The notes beneath the pieces were generated by a model. It did no database searches. It saw only the letters and a program-made list of their open reading frames with translations, and was not told the origin of the DNA. A stretch of DNA of 64,000 nt from Roseibium sp. MMSF_3544 (GTDB lineage: Bacteria; Pseudomonadota; Alphaproteobacteria; Rhizobiales; Stappiaceae). The translations under genes were made by a program, and so were the position numbers. Where the stretch lies: assembly GCF_030732845.1 (NCBI RefSeq), contig NZ_JASHKA010000001.1:496001-560000 (forward strand), in the 5' to 3' direction. This document shows positions 38,401 to 46,534 of the stretch, piece after piece; the stretch's first letter is position 1, and each line of letters starts with the position of its first letter.

Positions 38401-38417
38401 GTTCCGATCCCGATTTT

Positions 38418-38528
38418 CTAGAGCAGGACAAAGACGGCGATGATCGCCGCAAGGGCCGGAACCAGGATAAAGACCGCCGCCTTGATCGCCATGAAGGTTA
38501 TGGCTTTGCGGGTATCGTCATCCATCAT
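38418..38528 (-). CDS. 36-residue membrane protein between purS and purQ
   Basis: The ORF reads ATG-ATG at 38528/38525 to TAG at 38418. The product has a charged start ([12 protein letters not shown]) and one hydrophobic helix (residues about 14-36, ending '[10 protein letters not shown]'). It lies 13 bases after the purS stop and 17 before the purQ start, in the same direction. From memory, small membrane proteins at this place occur in other Rhizobiales and are annotated as associated with the FGAM synthase. The role is unknown; anchoring the complex to the membrane is only a guess. Confidence 0.75.
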   Translation of the reverse strand: MMDDDTRKAITFMAIKAAVFILVPALAAIIAVFVLL

Positions 38529-38541
38529 CCGGATCCGGGGT

Positions 38542-38781
38542 TCAGGCGATCTCGATCGCGTAGTTTTCAATCACGGTGTTGGCGAGCAGTTTCTCGCACA
38601 TGGCTTCCAGTTCCGACCTGGCGGCCTCCTTGTCCGAACCGCTGAGTTCCACGTCGAAGACCTTGCCCTGGCGGACGGAGCCGACGTCATCGAAGCCGAG
38701 CCCCCCAAGAGCGCCTTCGATGGCCTTTCCCTGGGGATCGAGAACACCGTTTTTCAAGGTGACGATGACGCGTGCTTTCAT
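38542..38781 (-). CDS. purS: Phosphoribosylformylglycinamidine synthase subunit PurS
   Basis: A 79-residue structural subunit that joins PurL and PurQ. The sequence 'MKARVIVTLKNGVLDPQGKA' and 'GLGFDDVGSVRQGKVFDVEL' is typical. It is the first gene of a run purS-small membrane protein-purQ-DUF2164 on the minus strand, separated from purC by a terminator. Confidence 0.95.
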   Translation of the reverse strand: MKARVIVTLKNGVLDPQGKAIEGALGGLGFDDVGSVRQGKVFDVELSGSDKEAARSELEAMCEKLLANTVIENYAIEIA

Positions 38782-38872
38782 GTGTTTTTGTCTCCATCAA
38801 GTCGGGCGGGCCGCTTTCGTGGCTCCTTACACCAGCTTGTCCGGTTCTGGAAGGGAGGAAGGCGCGAGAATG

Positions 38873-38910
38873 AAAAAACCCCCGTCAATCTTTCGGATTG
38901 CGGGGGTTTT
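38873..38910 (-). terminator. Rho-independent terminator of purC
   Basis: Stem CCCCCG-t-CAATC (38879-38890) / GATTG-CGGGGG (38896-38906) with a five-base loop. On the minus strand the hairpin is followed by six T residues. It separates purC from purS. Confidence 0.85.
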
Positions 38911-38914
38911 CGTC

Positions 38915-39679
38915 TCACTGGACCAGCGTCGGGCCGGAATTTATCGGCCGCTCGTTGCCGATCATGATGCCGAGGCGCTTGGCGACCTCCTGGTAGGCCT
39001 CCAGCATGCCGCCGAGATCGCGGCGGAAGCGGTCCTTGTCCATCTTGTCGTTGGTCTCAATGTCCCACAAGCGGCAGCTGTCGGGCGAGATTTCGTCGGC
39101 AACGACAATGCGCATCATGTCGCCCTCGAACAGGCGGCCGCATTCGATCTTGAAATCGACCAGGCGGATACCGACACCAAGGAACAGGCCGGACAGGAAA
39201 TCGTTCACACGGATGGCGAGGGCCATCATGTCGTCCAACTCCTGGGGCGTCGCCCAACCGAAGGCAGTAATATGCTCTTCGGCGACCATTGGATCGTCCA
39301 GTTCGTCATTCTTGTAATAGAACTCGATGATGGAGCGCGGCAGCTGCGTGCCTTCTTCCAGGCCCAGGCGCTTGGCGATGGAACCGGCAGCGACATTGCG
39401 AACCACGACTTCCAGCGGAATGATCTCAACTTCACGGATCAGCTGTTCGCGCATGTTCATGCGGCGGATGAAATGGGTCGGAATGCCGATGGCGTTCAGG
39501 TGATTGAAGATGAACTCGGAAATACGGTTGTTGAGAACACCCTTGCCGTCGACAATTTCATGTTTCTTGTTGTTGAAAGCGGTCGCATCGTCCTTGAAGT
39601 GCTGAACCAGTGTTCCCGGTTCCGGACCTTCATACAGAATCTTTGCTTTACCTTCATAGATGCGCCGGCGGCGGTTCAT
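38915..39679 (-). CDS. purC: Phosphoribosylaminoimidazole-succinocarboxamide synthase
   Basis: A 254-residue SAICAR synthase that joins CAIR and aspartate with ATP in purine synthesis. The N-terminus '[20 protein letters not shown]' and the later '[20 protein letters not shown]' and '[20 protein letters not shown]' are diagnostic. It lies on the minus strand with its own terminator. The start at 39679 has no clear ribosome binding site, but the N-terminus aligns with the usual family start. Confidence 0.96.
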   Translation of the reverse strand: MNRRRRIYEGKAKILYEGPEPGTLVQHFKDDATAFNNKKHEIVDGKGVLNNRISEFIFNHLNAIGIPTHFIRRMNMREQLIREVEIIPLEVVVRNVAAGSIAKRLGLEEGTQLPRSIIEFYYKNDELDDPMVAEEHITAFGWATPQELDDMMALAIRVNDFLSGLFLGVGIRLVDFKIECGRLFEGDMMRIVVADEISPDSCRLWDIETNDKMDKDRFRRDLGGMLEAYQEVAKRLGIMIGNERPINSGPTLVQ

Positions 39680-40005
39680 GGGCTATACCGTGTTTTTCGT
39701 GAAACCATTGAAGGGGAGTCGCGAACCTCGTCAAATTTCCGCGGGACCTATCCTGGTCGACCGGCAGGTGCCAATGAGGCTGCAATCCCTGTTTTGCGGC
39801 GCGGAACTTACCCGAAGAGCGGCAAAAGTACAATCTTATGTTTTTCCAACGCGGTCATACTCCCACGGTAATTGCAGCTTTATAGTGCTTTTGACGCAAG
39901 TGTGTATCTACTGCGTTGATTTGCCGGGCCTGCGGGGATATGCAAGAGGCCAAACAGACCCCATATGGGGAACAGTGCACGAGCGCAGTTCAGGAGACGA
40001 AGAGT
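39680..40005. other. Divergent intergenic region between purC and the DUF1476 gene
   Basis: About 325 bases that must contain the promoters of both genes. No convincing box pair or riboswitch was found. Confidence 0.4.
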
Positions 40006-40329
40006 ATGAGCACATTCGACAAGCGCGAACAGGGATTTGAAAACAAATTCGCGCATGACGAGGAGCTGCGGTTCAAGGCAACCGCGCGCCGCAACAAGCT
40101 TTTGGGCCTTTGGGCCGCCGGACTGCTGGGCTATGAAGGCGAAAAAGCCGAGGAATACGCCAAGGAAGTCGTCCGTGCAGATTTCGAAGAGCCGGGTGAC
40201 GAAGACGTCTTCCGCAAGATCCGGGCAGACTTTGATACCAATAACGTTGAGCAGTCAGACCATCAGATTCGCCGCAACATGGATGAACTGATGTCAACCG
40301 CGATCGAGCAGCTTCAAAACGAAGGCTGA
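40006..40329 (+). CDS. DUF1476 protein (F1-ATPase zeta-type inhibitor)
   Basis: A 107-residue helical protein ('MSTFDKREQGFENKFAHDEE', 'RRNKLLGLWAAGLLGYEGEK'). DUF1476 includes the zeta subunit found on the F1Fo-ATP synthase of Paracoccus and other alphaproteobacteria, where its N-terminus blocks ATP hydrolysis. The ATG at 40006 follows AGGAGA. The gene stands alone and ends in a strong terminator. Confidence 0.88.
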   Translation: MSTFDKREQGFENKFAHDEELRFKATARRNKLLGLWAAGLLGYEGEKAEEYAKEVVRADFEEPGDEDVFRKIRADFDTNNVEQSDHQIRRNMDELMSTAIEQLQNEG

Positions 40330-40358
40330 GCCTGAGCGCAGTTAAAGTTCAATACTGG

Positions 40359-40388
40359 AACGCCCGCTGGAAACGGCGGGCGTTTTTT
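40359..40388 (+). terminator. Rho-independent terminator of the DUF1476 gene
   Basis: Stem AACGCCCGC / GCGGGCGTT with loop TGGAAACG shortened by pairing, followed by six T residues. It lies 30 bases after the stop. Confidence 0.85.
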
Positions 40389-40624
40389 GTGGTCCAAAAA
40401 AGTGACCCGTTGCTTTCAATCAAAATGCTCTGCTTTGAGGCTCGGCAACCTTCAGGCATGGGGGCGACAAAGTGCTTCGTTTGCGTGAAATTGGTCCACG
40501 CCTGAGATGCCAAGATGGCCGCCCGGAGGCCGGAAAGCGGACGCAGCAGTTTAGTGCGGACGCGACCCGGGTGGGTGCTCCGATCTCAAGACGTTCCAGG
40601 CGTATCCGGTCACGAACCTGAAAG

Positions 40625-40942
40625 TCAGGTCCAGGCGATCGCTGTTCCTATCAGGACCAGCCCCATGCCGGTGAGTTCGCGGGCCGAGTAACTCTCACCG
40701 AAATGCAAGTGCGCCATAGCACCGATGAAGATAACTTCCGCACCCAGGATGCCGACATAAATCAGACCCAGTCTTTCCTGCCTCAAGGCAAACACTTCGA
40801 AAGCGCCTGCCGTGAGGAGTGCGGCTCCAATGATCAGTGCCAGACCGATGCTTGGCAGCTCCGCATGGGACTTCATCGCAACCATTGCTACGCTGTAGAA
40901 AAACGCCGAAATTAGCGCGAGTATTGCTACAGATTGAAACAT
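40625..40942 (-). CDS. Small DMT/SMR-like membrane protein
   Basis: A 105-residue protein with four hydrophobic helices (about 4-22, 31-50, 57-77, 88-104), the size of a small multidrug-resistance or EamA half-transporter. The segment 'LGIYV'-like core 'LIYVGILGAEVIFIGAMAHL' and the ending 'ELTGMGLVLIGTAIAW' resemble these families. The SMR hallmark glutamate in helix 1 is absent, so transport specificity is open. Confidence 0.65.
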   Translation of the reverse strand: MFQSVAILALISAFFYSVAMVAMKSHAELPSIGLALIIGAALLTAGAFEVFALRQERLGLIYVGILGAEVIFIGAMAHLHFGESYSARELTGMGLVLIGTAIAWT

Positions 40943-41041
40943 TTTTCAAAATATAAAAATTGCAATGACTTAGAGTAAGAAAAGCAGCACTCATGGTCAA
41001 GCAAAATGGAAAATTCCAACCTGTTTTTCAGTTTTGGCGTT

Positions 41042-41074
41042 CAAAAGGGAACGCCCGCCGGTTTCGGCGGGCGT
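41042..41074 (-). terminator. Terminator of the small secreted protein gene
   Basis: Perfect ten-base stem ACGCCCGCCG (41051-41060) / CGGCGGGCGT (41065-41074). On the minus strand it is followed by TCCCTTTTGAA. Confidence 0.75.
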
Positions 41075-41102
41075 ATAGCCTTCATTCGAAGCTCAAGGCC
41101 CC

Positions 41103-41429
41103 TTATTCGAAAGTGTAGGCGCCCAGATCGCAGAGGTTCAGGTCATAGTCCTCATAGATCTCGCCATCCTCGAAATCCGCACGGATGTCGTATACGCAGG
41201 TCGACAAACCGTCTTGGATCAACACGTCGATTTCGTATCCGCCGTCAAGGTAACCGCCGCTCATCAGATTGCTTTCCCAGTTGTTTGAGTCTGCTGGTGA
41301 CACATAGAACCCGGTTATCGCGACGTCGGTTTCGTTGATGAGACCGAATGCCAGATCTTCCGCGTGTGCGGAGACCGAAAATGCGGTTGCGAGAAGTGCG
41401 GCCGCGACGATTGAAGATTTTGCTGTCAT
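41103..41429 (-). CDS. Small secreted hypothetical protein
   Basis: A 108-residue protein with a signal peptide ('SIVAAALLATAFSVSAHA', cleavage near residue 23). The mature part is acidic and contains two cysteines ('LSTCVYDIRADF', 'LNLCDLGAYTFE'). The segment 'LINETDVAITGFYVSPADSN' is found in a group of small proteobacterial secreted proteins of unknown function, as far as remembered. It ends in a strong terminator and stands alone. Confidence 0.7.
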   Translation of the reverse strand: MTAKSSIVAAALLATAFSVSAHAEDLAFGLINETDVAITGFYVSPADSNNWESNLMSGGYLDGGYEIDVLIQDGLSTCVYDIRADFEDGEIYEDYDLNLCDLGAYTFE

Positions 41430-41758
41430 TATTTTTCCTTTGGGTCGCCGAAGAGCGCAGGTCTTCGGTAAGGTCTTGTGGACCTGCCCAGCATTGAGTG
41501 AACGCCGACGCTGTCGCTTCTCCCACTTGCAAAATAGTTTGTCAATTATGTCAAAAAACTATTTCCCCAGGAACCCAACTGGCCGACGTCGGCCGGCCGC
41601 GCAGGGGTGGAGACGAAATGGGGCTCGTTTGGCGCCGTGCGGGAAAAAAGCACTCGTTTTCCGGACGCTTGTCGGATACCACGGGTCACTGCCCGGTCTT
41701 CGCGTCATAGGCGGGATCGACCGAGTGTCCGGTTGAATTGCTTTGAAGGAAGTTGCTT
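41430..41758. other. Intergenic region with an inverted repeat
   Basis: About 330 bases without a supportable gene. A perfect nine-base inverted repeat AAATAGTTT (41532-41540) / AAACTATTT (41556-41564) with a 15-base loop lies about 100 bases upstream of the secreted-protein gene. It could be an operator or part of a leader. Confidence 0.45.
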
Positions 41759-42562
41759 GTGTCTGAAAGATCGTTTCTTGCCGACAAATTACGGGCCGGA
41801 CAACCGGTCATTACGAGTTGGTGCCTGTTGTCGGCACCGATGGTGCCGGAACTGCTTGCCAGAGCCGGCTATGAGGCCGTGACACTTGATCTGCAGCACG
41901 GGATGTTCGATTTCGACGCGGCTGTCGATTCGTTCGCTCTTACTGCTCTTGGCGGCGCACACCGTATTGCCCGCATTCCCGTTGGTGACAATGCGATGGG
42001 CAGCCGCCTCGTCGATATGGGCGCAGAATGCATCATAGCTCCGATGATCAATTCGAGAGCAGAAGCAGAGGCGTTTGCCCGTTCCATCAAGTATCCGCCA
42101 GCCGGCGAGCGGAGCTGGTCGCCGTACCGGGCGACCATGCTGTCCGGACAATCCAATGAAGAGTACCTTGAAAACGCCAACCGTCAGACGCTCGCCCTTG
42201 CGATGATCGAAACACGGGAGGCAGTTGAAGCCCTCGACGACATCCTCTCGGTTCCGGAGCTGGATGGTATCTTTGTCGGACCGAGTGATCTGTCCCTGTC
42301 ACTTTCACAGGGCAGTGCGCTGGACCCGGATGGTGAAGAGACAGCGCGCATCTGTGGCGAGATCGCTGCCAAGACACGTGAAGCCGGCAAGCTTGCCGGT
42401 ATTTTCTGCCTCAGCGGGGAAAAGGTGGAGCAGGCCATTTCGCAAGGGTATCGATTGATGTCGCACGGGGTCGACACGATGCTGCTGGATCACGCCGCAA
42501 GAAGTGCCTTGGATGAGATCAGTTGGCTTGAGCCAAGCGACGGACCCAAAGCAGGATACTAG
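41759..42562 (+). CDS. HpcH/HpaI aldolase/citrate lyase family protein
   Basis: A 267-residue class II (metal-dependent) aldolase of the 2-keto-3-deoxy acid type. Key parts are 'LARAGYEAVTLDLQHGMFDF', the metal-binding glutamate in 'LAMIETREAVEALDDI' and the aspartate in 'IFVGPSDLSLSL'. Enzymes of this family split 2-keto-4-hydroxy acids into pyruvate and an aldehyde. The GTG at 41759 follows GAAGGA; a TTG at 41753 is also in frame. The TAG stop straddles the left end of the MITE-like element, so the natural C-terminus may have been altered slightly. Confidence 0.85.
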   Translation: MSERSFLADKLRAGQPVITSWCLLSAPMVPELLARAGYEAVTLDLQHGMFDFDAAVDSFALTALGGAHRIARIPVGDNAMGSRLVDMGAECIIAPMINSRAEAEAFARSIKYPPAGERSWSPYRATMLSGQSNEEYLENANRQTLALAMIETREAVEALDDILSVPELDGIFVGPSDLSLSLSQGSALDPDGEETARICGEIAAKTREAGKLAGIFCLSGEKVEQAISQGYRLMSHGVDTMLLDHAARSALDEISWLEPSDGPKAGY

Positions 42563-42826
42563 GGTACGGACCCATAAATGAAGCCGATTTGGCGGCATAA
42601 ATGGCGAAATCACGCAAGGAAGCGTGTGAAGAGCGGGCTTTATGCCCGGTCAAGCGCGTTGACGCCGCGAGGTGAAGCCATTTTGCCGTCCTTCGGATTT
42701 GGCCGTTTTGACCATCTGCTTCGTCGCGAAAGGCTTGAAAATGAACCACATTTCCTGCGCTTTCGCTCCTTGCCGCTGGTCAAAACGATCCAAACCAAAT
42801 TGACTTCATTTATGAGTCCGTACCCT
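42561..42826 (+). mobile_element. MITE-like non-coding element, copy A
   Basis: A 266-base stretch bounded by 23-base terminal inverted repeats that begin AGGGTACGGAC; 22 of 23 positions match between the two ends. It carries no plausible transposase. A shorter relative lies at 46349-46520 in the same orientation. The left flank gives CTAG at the junction, a target word favoured by some IS5-family elements. It is probably a non-autonomous derivative; the parent element is not in the window. Confidence 0.75.
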
Positions 42827-42887
42827 CGACTGTCCAAACGCCAAGATCGCGAAACCGGCACCGTGTCAGGTGAGCTGAACTTCCCGG

Positions 42888-43256
42888 TTATTGGGGAGCG
42901 CCGACTTCCACGATGTGGCGATCAGGATCATAGAAGCGGAAGACCCTCTGTCCCCATGACTGGCTCTCAATTGGATGAATAAGCTCGACATGGGGCGAAA
43001 TCCGATCGAAAGCTTCGTCGATATCGTCGTCTTCAAAATAGAGCACGAGGTTTTGCCGTCCGTACGGGACTGTCTCTGCCGGTTCCTTGCCAAAAACTGT
43101 TTGAAACAGCGATTTGCCACAATGAAGCGCAAACCCGTTTGCGAAGCGCACAAAATCCCCGTGATCCTCCAGGACCTCGAGCTTCAAGACGGAGACATAA
43201 AAAGCTTTTGAATGCTCAATGTCTCTGACGAACGGGAGCGGATTGACGAACTTCAT
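42888..43256 (-). CDS. VOC (glyoxalase/bleomycin-resistance) family protein
   Basis: A 122-residue single-module VOC protein starting 'MKFVNPLPFVRDIEHSKAFY' and ending 'RVFRFYDPDRHIVEVGAPQ', with a metal-ligand-type glutamate near the end. It would pair into a dimer. The substrate is unknown. It lies between the two MITE-like copies, next to the hydrolase gene but separated from it by about 105 bases. Confidence 0.8.
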   Translation of the reverse strand: MKFVNPLPFVRDIEHSKAFYVSVLKLEVLEDHGDFVRFANGFALHCGKSLFQTVFGKEPAETVPYGRQNLVLYFEDDDIDEAFDRISPHVELIHPIESQSWGQRVFRFYDPDRHIVEVGAPQ

Positions 43257-43293
43257 AGCTGTTTCGTGACATGTCTCAGTGCAACGTCAATCC

Positions 43294-43306
43294 AGGGTAC
43301 GGACCA
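43294..43306 (+). repeat. Solitary end fragment of the MITE-like element
   Basis: The 13 bases AGGGTACGGACCA equal the outer end of copy A, but the following sequence diverges and no matching right end is seen nearby. It may be a decayed third insertion or chance. Confidence 0.4.
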
Positions 43307-43361
43307 ACCATGGCCGTGAGGCGACACTTCGGAACGCCAGGCGATCGAGCAGCAGGCAACG

Positions 43362-43916
43362 TCATCCGAGCCGTTTCATAAAATGGGCAAAAGACATCAT
43401 GCCTTCCGGCCAGGGACCATGGCCGCTTTCCAGGTTGATGTGGCCGGCTTCTCCTGCATCCTGAAAGGTTGTCCCCCAGGCATTGGCGAGGTCCTGAGCA
43501 CGCTCAAAGTCGCAGTAGGGATCGTTGCGGCTGGCAACAACATGTCCCGGAAAGGGAAGGGGGTCGCGGGGGATCGGTTTGAAATCGCCGCCGTCGAATT
43601 CTTCGACCAGGCCGTCCCGGTCCCAGTCCGACGGCGCCACGAGATAGGCGCCCTTGACCTTGTCCTTCAGCGCGTGCGTTGCGTGGGCCACCAGGATGCA
43701 GCCGAGCGAATGGGCAACAAGAACGACCGGTCTTTCGGCGGCATCCACTTCCTTTTCGAGCGTTTCCAGCCACTCCCGTTTTGTCGGGGCATGCAGTTCG
43801 GCCTGCTTAACGACGCGCGCCGTTGTCATCTTGTCGCGCCAGCGCAGGATCCAGTGACCGGGAAGCGGTTGGCCGTAACCGGGAATCAGCAAGATGTCCG
43901 TCTCTGAAATTTTCAT
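43362..43916 (-). CDS. RBBP9/YdeN-type alpha/beta hydrolase
   Basis: A 184-residue serine hydrolase of the RBBP9/YdeN family. It begins 'ETDILLIPGYGQPLPGHWIL', has the nucleophile S70 in 'VLVAHSLGCILVAH', the acid in 'VASRNDPYCDFE' and the catalytic His in 'DAGEAGHINLESGHG'. The substrates of bacterial members are largely unknown. The metallophosphoesterase gene lies 31 bases upstream on the same strand, so they may share a transcript. Confidence 0.85.
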   Translation of the reverse strand: MKISETDILLIPGYGQPLPGHWILRWRDKMTTARVVKQAELHAPTKREWLETLEKEVDAAERPVVLVAHSLGCILVAHATHALKDKVKGAYLVAPSDWDRDGLVEEFDGGDFKPIPRDPLPFPGHVVASRNDPYCDFERAQDLANAWGTTFQDAGEAGHINLESGHGPWPEGMMSFAHFMKRLG

Positions 43917-43947
43917 ACCGCACCCCAGGGTTCAAAATCTGTCGGCA

Positions 43948-44697
43948 TCAGGATAGGGGACCGTAAAAACCGTGCGCAAGGGCCCTTGCCCAGCCGGAGC
44001 GCCCGTTTTTTTCCGCTTCGCGGCTGGCTGCGTCCCAGTCGTAGGCGAGGATCTTTTCGTGAAAGTTCCAGTTGCCCCCGGTTTTTGTCATCAGGGCGTA
44101 GCGGGCGTGAGGGCTGCCGACTTCCATCTTGTGACGTTGGGGATGGTTGTCCTCATAGGACGGCAAGCCAACGCTTCCAGGATTGAGAATTGTCTGGCCC
44201 GTCGCCTTAAGCCGGATCAATCGTGGAATATGGGTGTGGCCGCAGCAGATGACGGGTGAACTCTCCTCTTTGATTTCACTCAGCAGGACATCCTCGTCGG
44301 GAAGATGCCCTTTCGGACCCTCGACCTTTTCGGTCAGGTACCTGTCGTCTTCCCTGGGCGTCCCATGGCACAGAAACACCTCGTCGTTCAGACGGATGAC
44401 AGGCTGGGTTGTTTTCAGCCAGTCGAGGTTTTCCGACGACAAGCGTTCAATGCTGAAGCGGTCGGTCGGTCCCATTTTCTCGACCGGATCGTCAAGGAGG
44501 TATCGATCGTGATTGCCGCGAACGGTCGGCCAGTTGGTTTCACGCAGGATGGTCCCGGTCTCTTCGGGCCAAAGCGGACCTGAAACGCAATCGCCGAGGT
44601 TGACGATGATGTCCGGGCTTTCGGCTTTCAAGTCGGCCAGAACGGCTTCAAGCGCGAGAAGGTTTCCGTGAATGTCCGAGATAACCGCGATTTTCAT
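43948..44697 (-). CDS. Metallophosphoesterase, YfcE-like
   Basis: A 249-residue calcineurin-type phosphoesterase. Metal ligands are visible: D8 and H10 ('ISDIHGNLLAL'), D36 ('VNLGDCVSGP'), N62-H63 ('VRGNHDRYL') and the late 'CCGHTHIPRL'. It probably hydrolyses small phosphodiesters or phosphomonoesters in the cytoplasm. It is the first of two minus-strand genes downstream of purB. Confidence 0.88.
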   Translation of the reverse strand: MKIAVISDIHGNLLALEAVLADLKAESPDIIVNLGDCVSGPLWPEETGTILRETNWPTVRGNHDRYLLDDPVEKMGPTDRFSIERLSSENLDWLKTTQPVIRLNDEVFLCHGTPREDDRYLTEKVEGPKGHLPDEDVLLSEIKEESSPVICCGHTHIPRLIRLKATGQTILNPGSVGLPSYEDNHPQRHKMEVGSPHARYALMTKTGGNWNFHEKILAYDWDAASREAEKNGRSGWARALAHGFYGPLS

Positions 44698-44817
44698 GAA
44701 GAACTCCGGTGATGAGTGTCATTAAAATGTTGGCCTGTTTGACCGATGTCAGTCGATGTATCTGCTCTTTGCGTCCCCGGCCTTGGGCAGGGGTCCATTG
44801 CGTCATGCTCAGAACGA

Positions 44818-44840
44818 GGTCCCGGCTCAAGGCCGGGACA
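44818..44840. other. GC-rich hairpin between purB and the phosphoesterase gene
   Basis: The arms GTCCCGGC and GCCGGGAC pair around a short loop. It lies 38-60 bases beyond the purB stop but has no T-run, so it is only a possible terminator or repeat fragment. Confidence 0.35.
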
Positions 44841-44877
44841 GCGTCAAGTCGAAGACTTTCATTGAAACGAAACGGCC

Positions 44878-46206
44878 TCAGCTCTCCCCGAAGACGCGCT
44901 TGAAAATCACGTCGACATTCTTGGTGTGGTATCCGAGGTCAAAGCGGTCGCGAATTTCGTCTTCGGACAAGTACTTTCGAACGTCCTCGTCGCCCAGCAA
45001 TTCGGTGAGGAAATCGACCGAGGCGGAGCCGGCGACCTGATAACTGTCCCAGACTTTCATGGCATTGCGCTGTACGAGGCGGTAGGCGTCTTCGCGCGAG
45101 GAGCCTGCCTGGGTCAGCGCCAACAGGATGCGCTGGGAATGAACCAACCCGCCGAGGCGGTCCATATTGCCGATCATGCGCTCCGGATAGACCATCAGCT
45201 TGTCGATGACACCGGTAAGGCGGGCAAGAGCGAAGTCAAGCGTGACGGTGGCGTCGGGTCCGATCATGCGTTCCACGGACGAATGGGAGATGTCGCGCTC
45301 GTGCCACAGGGCGACATTTTCCATGGCCGGAACGGCATATCCACGCACAAGCCTGGCAAGTCCGGTCAGGTTCTCGGTGAGAACCGGGTTTCGCTTGTGC
45401 GGCATGGCGGAAGAACCCTTCTGACCTTTAGAGAAGAATTCCTCGGCCTCCAGCACTTCGGTGCGCTGCAGGTGCCGGACTTCCGTGGCGACCCGCTCAA
45501 TGGAGGATGCGATCACGCCAAGCGTAGCAAAATACATCGCATGCCGGTCGCGCGGGATAACCTGCGTTGACACGGGTTCGGCAACGAGGCCCATGGCCTT
45601 AGCAACATGCTCTTCAACACGCGGGTCGATATTCGCGAAGGTGCCGACAGCTCCGGAAATTGCACAGGTGGCGATTTCCTCGCGCGCGGCGAGAAGGCGT
45701 TTCTTGCAGCGGTCGAACTCGGCATAGGCTTCCGCCATCTTCAGGCCGAAGGTGACGGGCTCAGCATGGATGCCGTGGGACCGGCCGATACACACCGTAT
45801 TCTTGTGTTCCATTGCGCGGCGCTTGAGAGCGCCCAGCAGCGCATCCATGTCCTCAAGAAGGATATCGGTCGCCTTGACAAGCTGGACATTGAAGCATGT
45901 GTCCAAAACGTCCGAGGACGTCATGCCCTGGTGCACGAAACGGGCGTCAGGTCCGACAATTTCAGCCAGATGGGTGAGGAAAGCGATGACGTCGTGCTTG
46001 GTTTCGCGCTCGATTTCGTCAATGCGGTCGATATCGAATGTCGCGTTGCCGCCCTTTTCCCAGATCGTTGCGGCGGCTTCCTTCGGGATGACGCCGAGGT
46101 CCGCAAGCGCATCGCAGGCATGGGCCTCGATCTCGAACCAGATACGGAATTTCGATTCCGGAGACCAGATGGAAACCATGTCGGGACGGGAATAGCGCGG
46201 GATCAT
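44878..46206 (-). CDS. purB: Adenylosuccinate lyase
   Basis: A 442-residue fumarase/aspartase-superfamily enzyme that acts twice in purine synthesis: SAICAR to AICAR and adenylosuccinate to AMP, releasing fumarate. The signature 'GSSAMPHKRNP' and the segment 'FVHQGMTSSDVLDT' are present. The ATG at 46206 gives the family N-terminus 'MIPRYSRPDMVSIWSPESKF' and follows GAGGTC. An extension to 46272 is open but not supported. Confidence 0.96.
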   Translation of the reverse strand: MIPRYSRPDMVSIWSPESKFRIWFEIEAHACDALADLGVIPKEAAATIWEKGGNATFDIDRIDEIERETKHDVIAFLTHLAEIVGPDARFVHQGMTSSDVLDTCFNVQLVKATDILLEDMDALLGALKRRAMEHKNTVCIGRSHGIHAEPVTFGLKMAEAYAEFDRCKKRLLAAREEIATCAISGAVGTFANIDPRVEEHVAKAMGLVAEPVSTQVIPRDRHAMYFATLGVIASSIERVATEVRHLQRTEVLEAEEFFSKGQKGSSAMPHKRNPVLTENLTGLARLVRGYAVPAMENVALWHERDISHSSVERMIGPDATVTLDFALARLTGVIDKLMVYPERMIGNMDRLGGLVHSQRILLALTQAGSSREDAYRLVQRNAMKVWDSYQVAGSASVDFLTELLGDEDVRKYLSEDEIRDRFDLGYHTKNVDVIFKRVFGES

Positions 46207-46348
46207 CGCGGGCAAGACCTCATGTGGAAGGGAATATGGCTGCGGCATAGCAGAGGGGGGCGCGTGCTTCAATGCGACGAGGCGGATTTTGCTTGCAGCA
46301 CCCGGTGACTGTGTGAATTTTTAGGGCTATCCACGTGAACGGCACTAT

Positions 46349-46520
46349 AGGGTACAGACCAATCTATGAAGCCATTTTACCGTCCTTCGGATTTGGTCTT
46401 TTTGGCCATCTGCTTCGTCGCGAACGGCTTGAAAATGAACAACATTTCCTGCACTTTCGCTCCGTGCCGCTGGTCAAAACGATCCAAACCAAATCAACTT
46501 CATTTATGAGTCCGTACCCT
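46349..46520 (+). mobile_element. MITE-like non-coding element, copy B
   Basis: A 172-base relative of copy A with the same orientation. The right end is identical over at least 23 bases, while the left end is more diverged (AGGGTACAGACCAAT). About 94 internal bases of copy A are missing here; in copy A they lie between two GAAGCC words, suggesting loss by recombination. TA dinucleotides flank both ends, which could be a target duplication. Confidence 0.75.
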
Positions 46521-46534
46521 AAAGTTGGAGCTTC

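Noticed and set aside
42640..42861. Small minus-strand ORF inside the MITE-like element
   Set aside because: Its partner in copy B is shorter and in a different context, and no transposase motif is visible; the open frame reflects shared repeat sequence.
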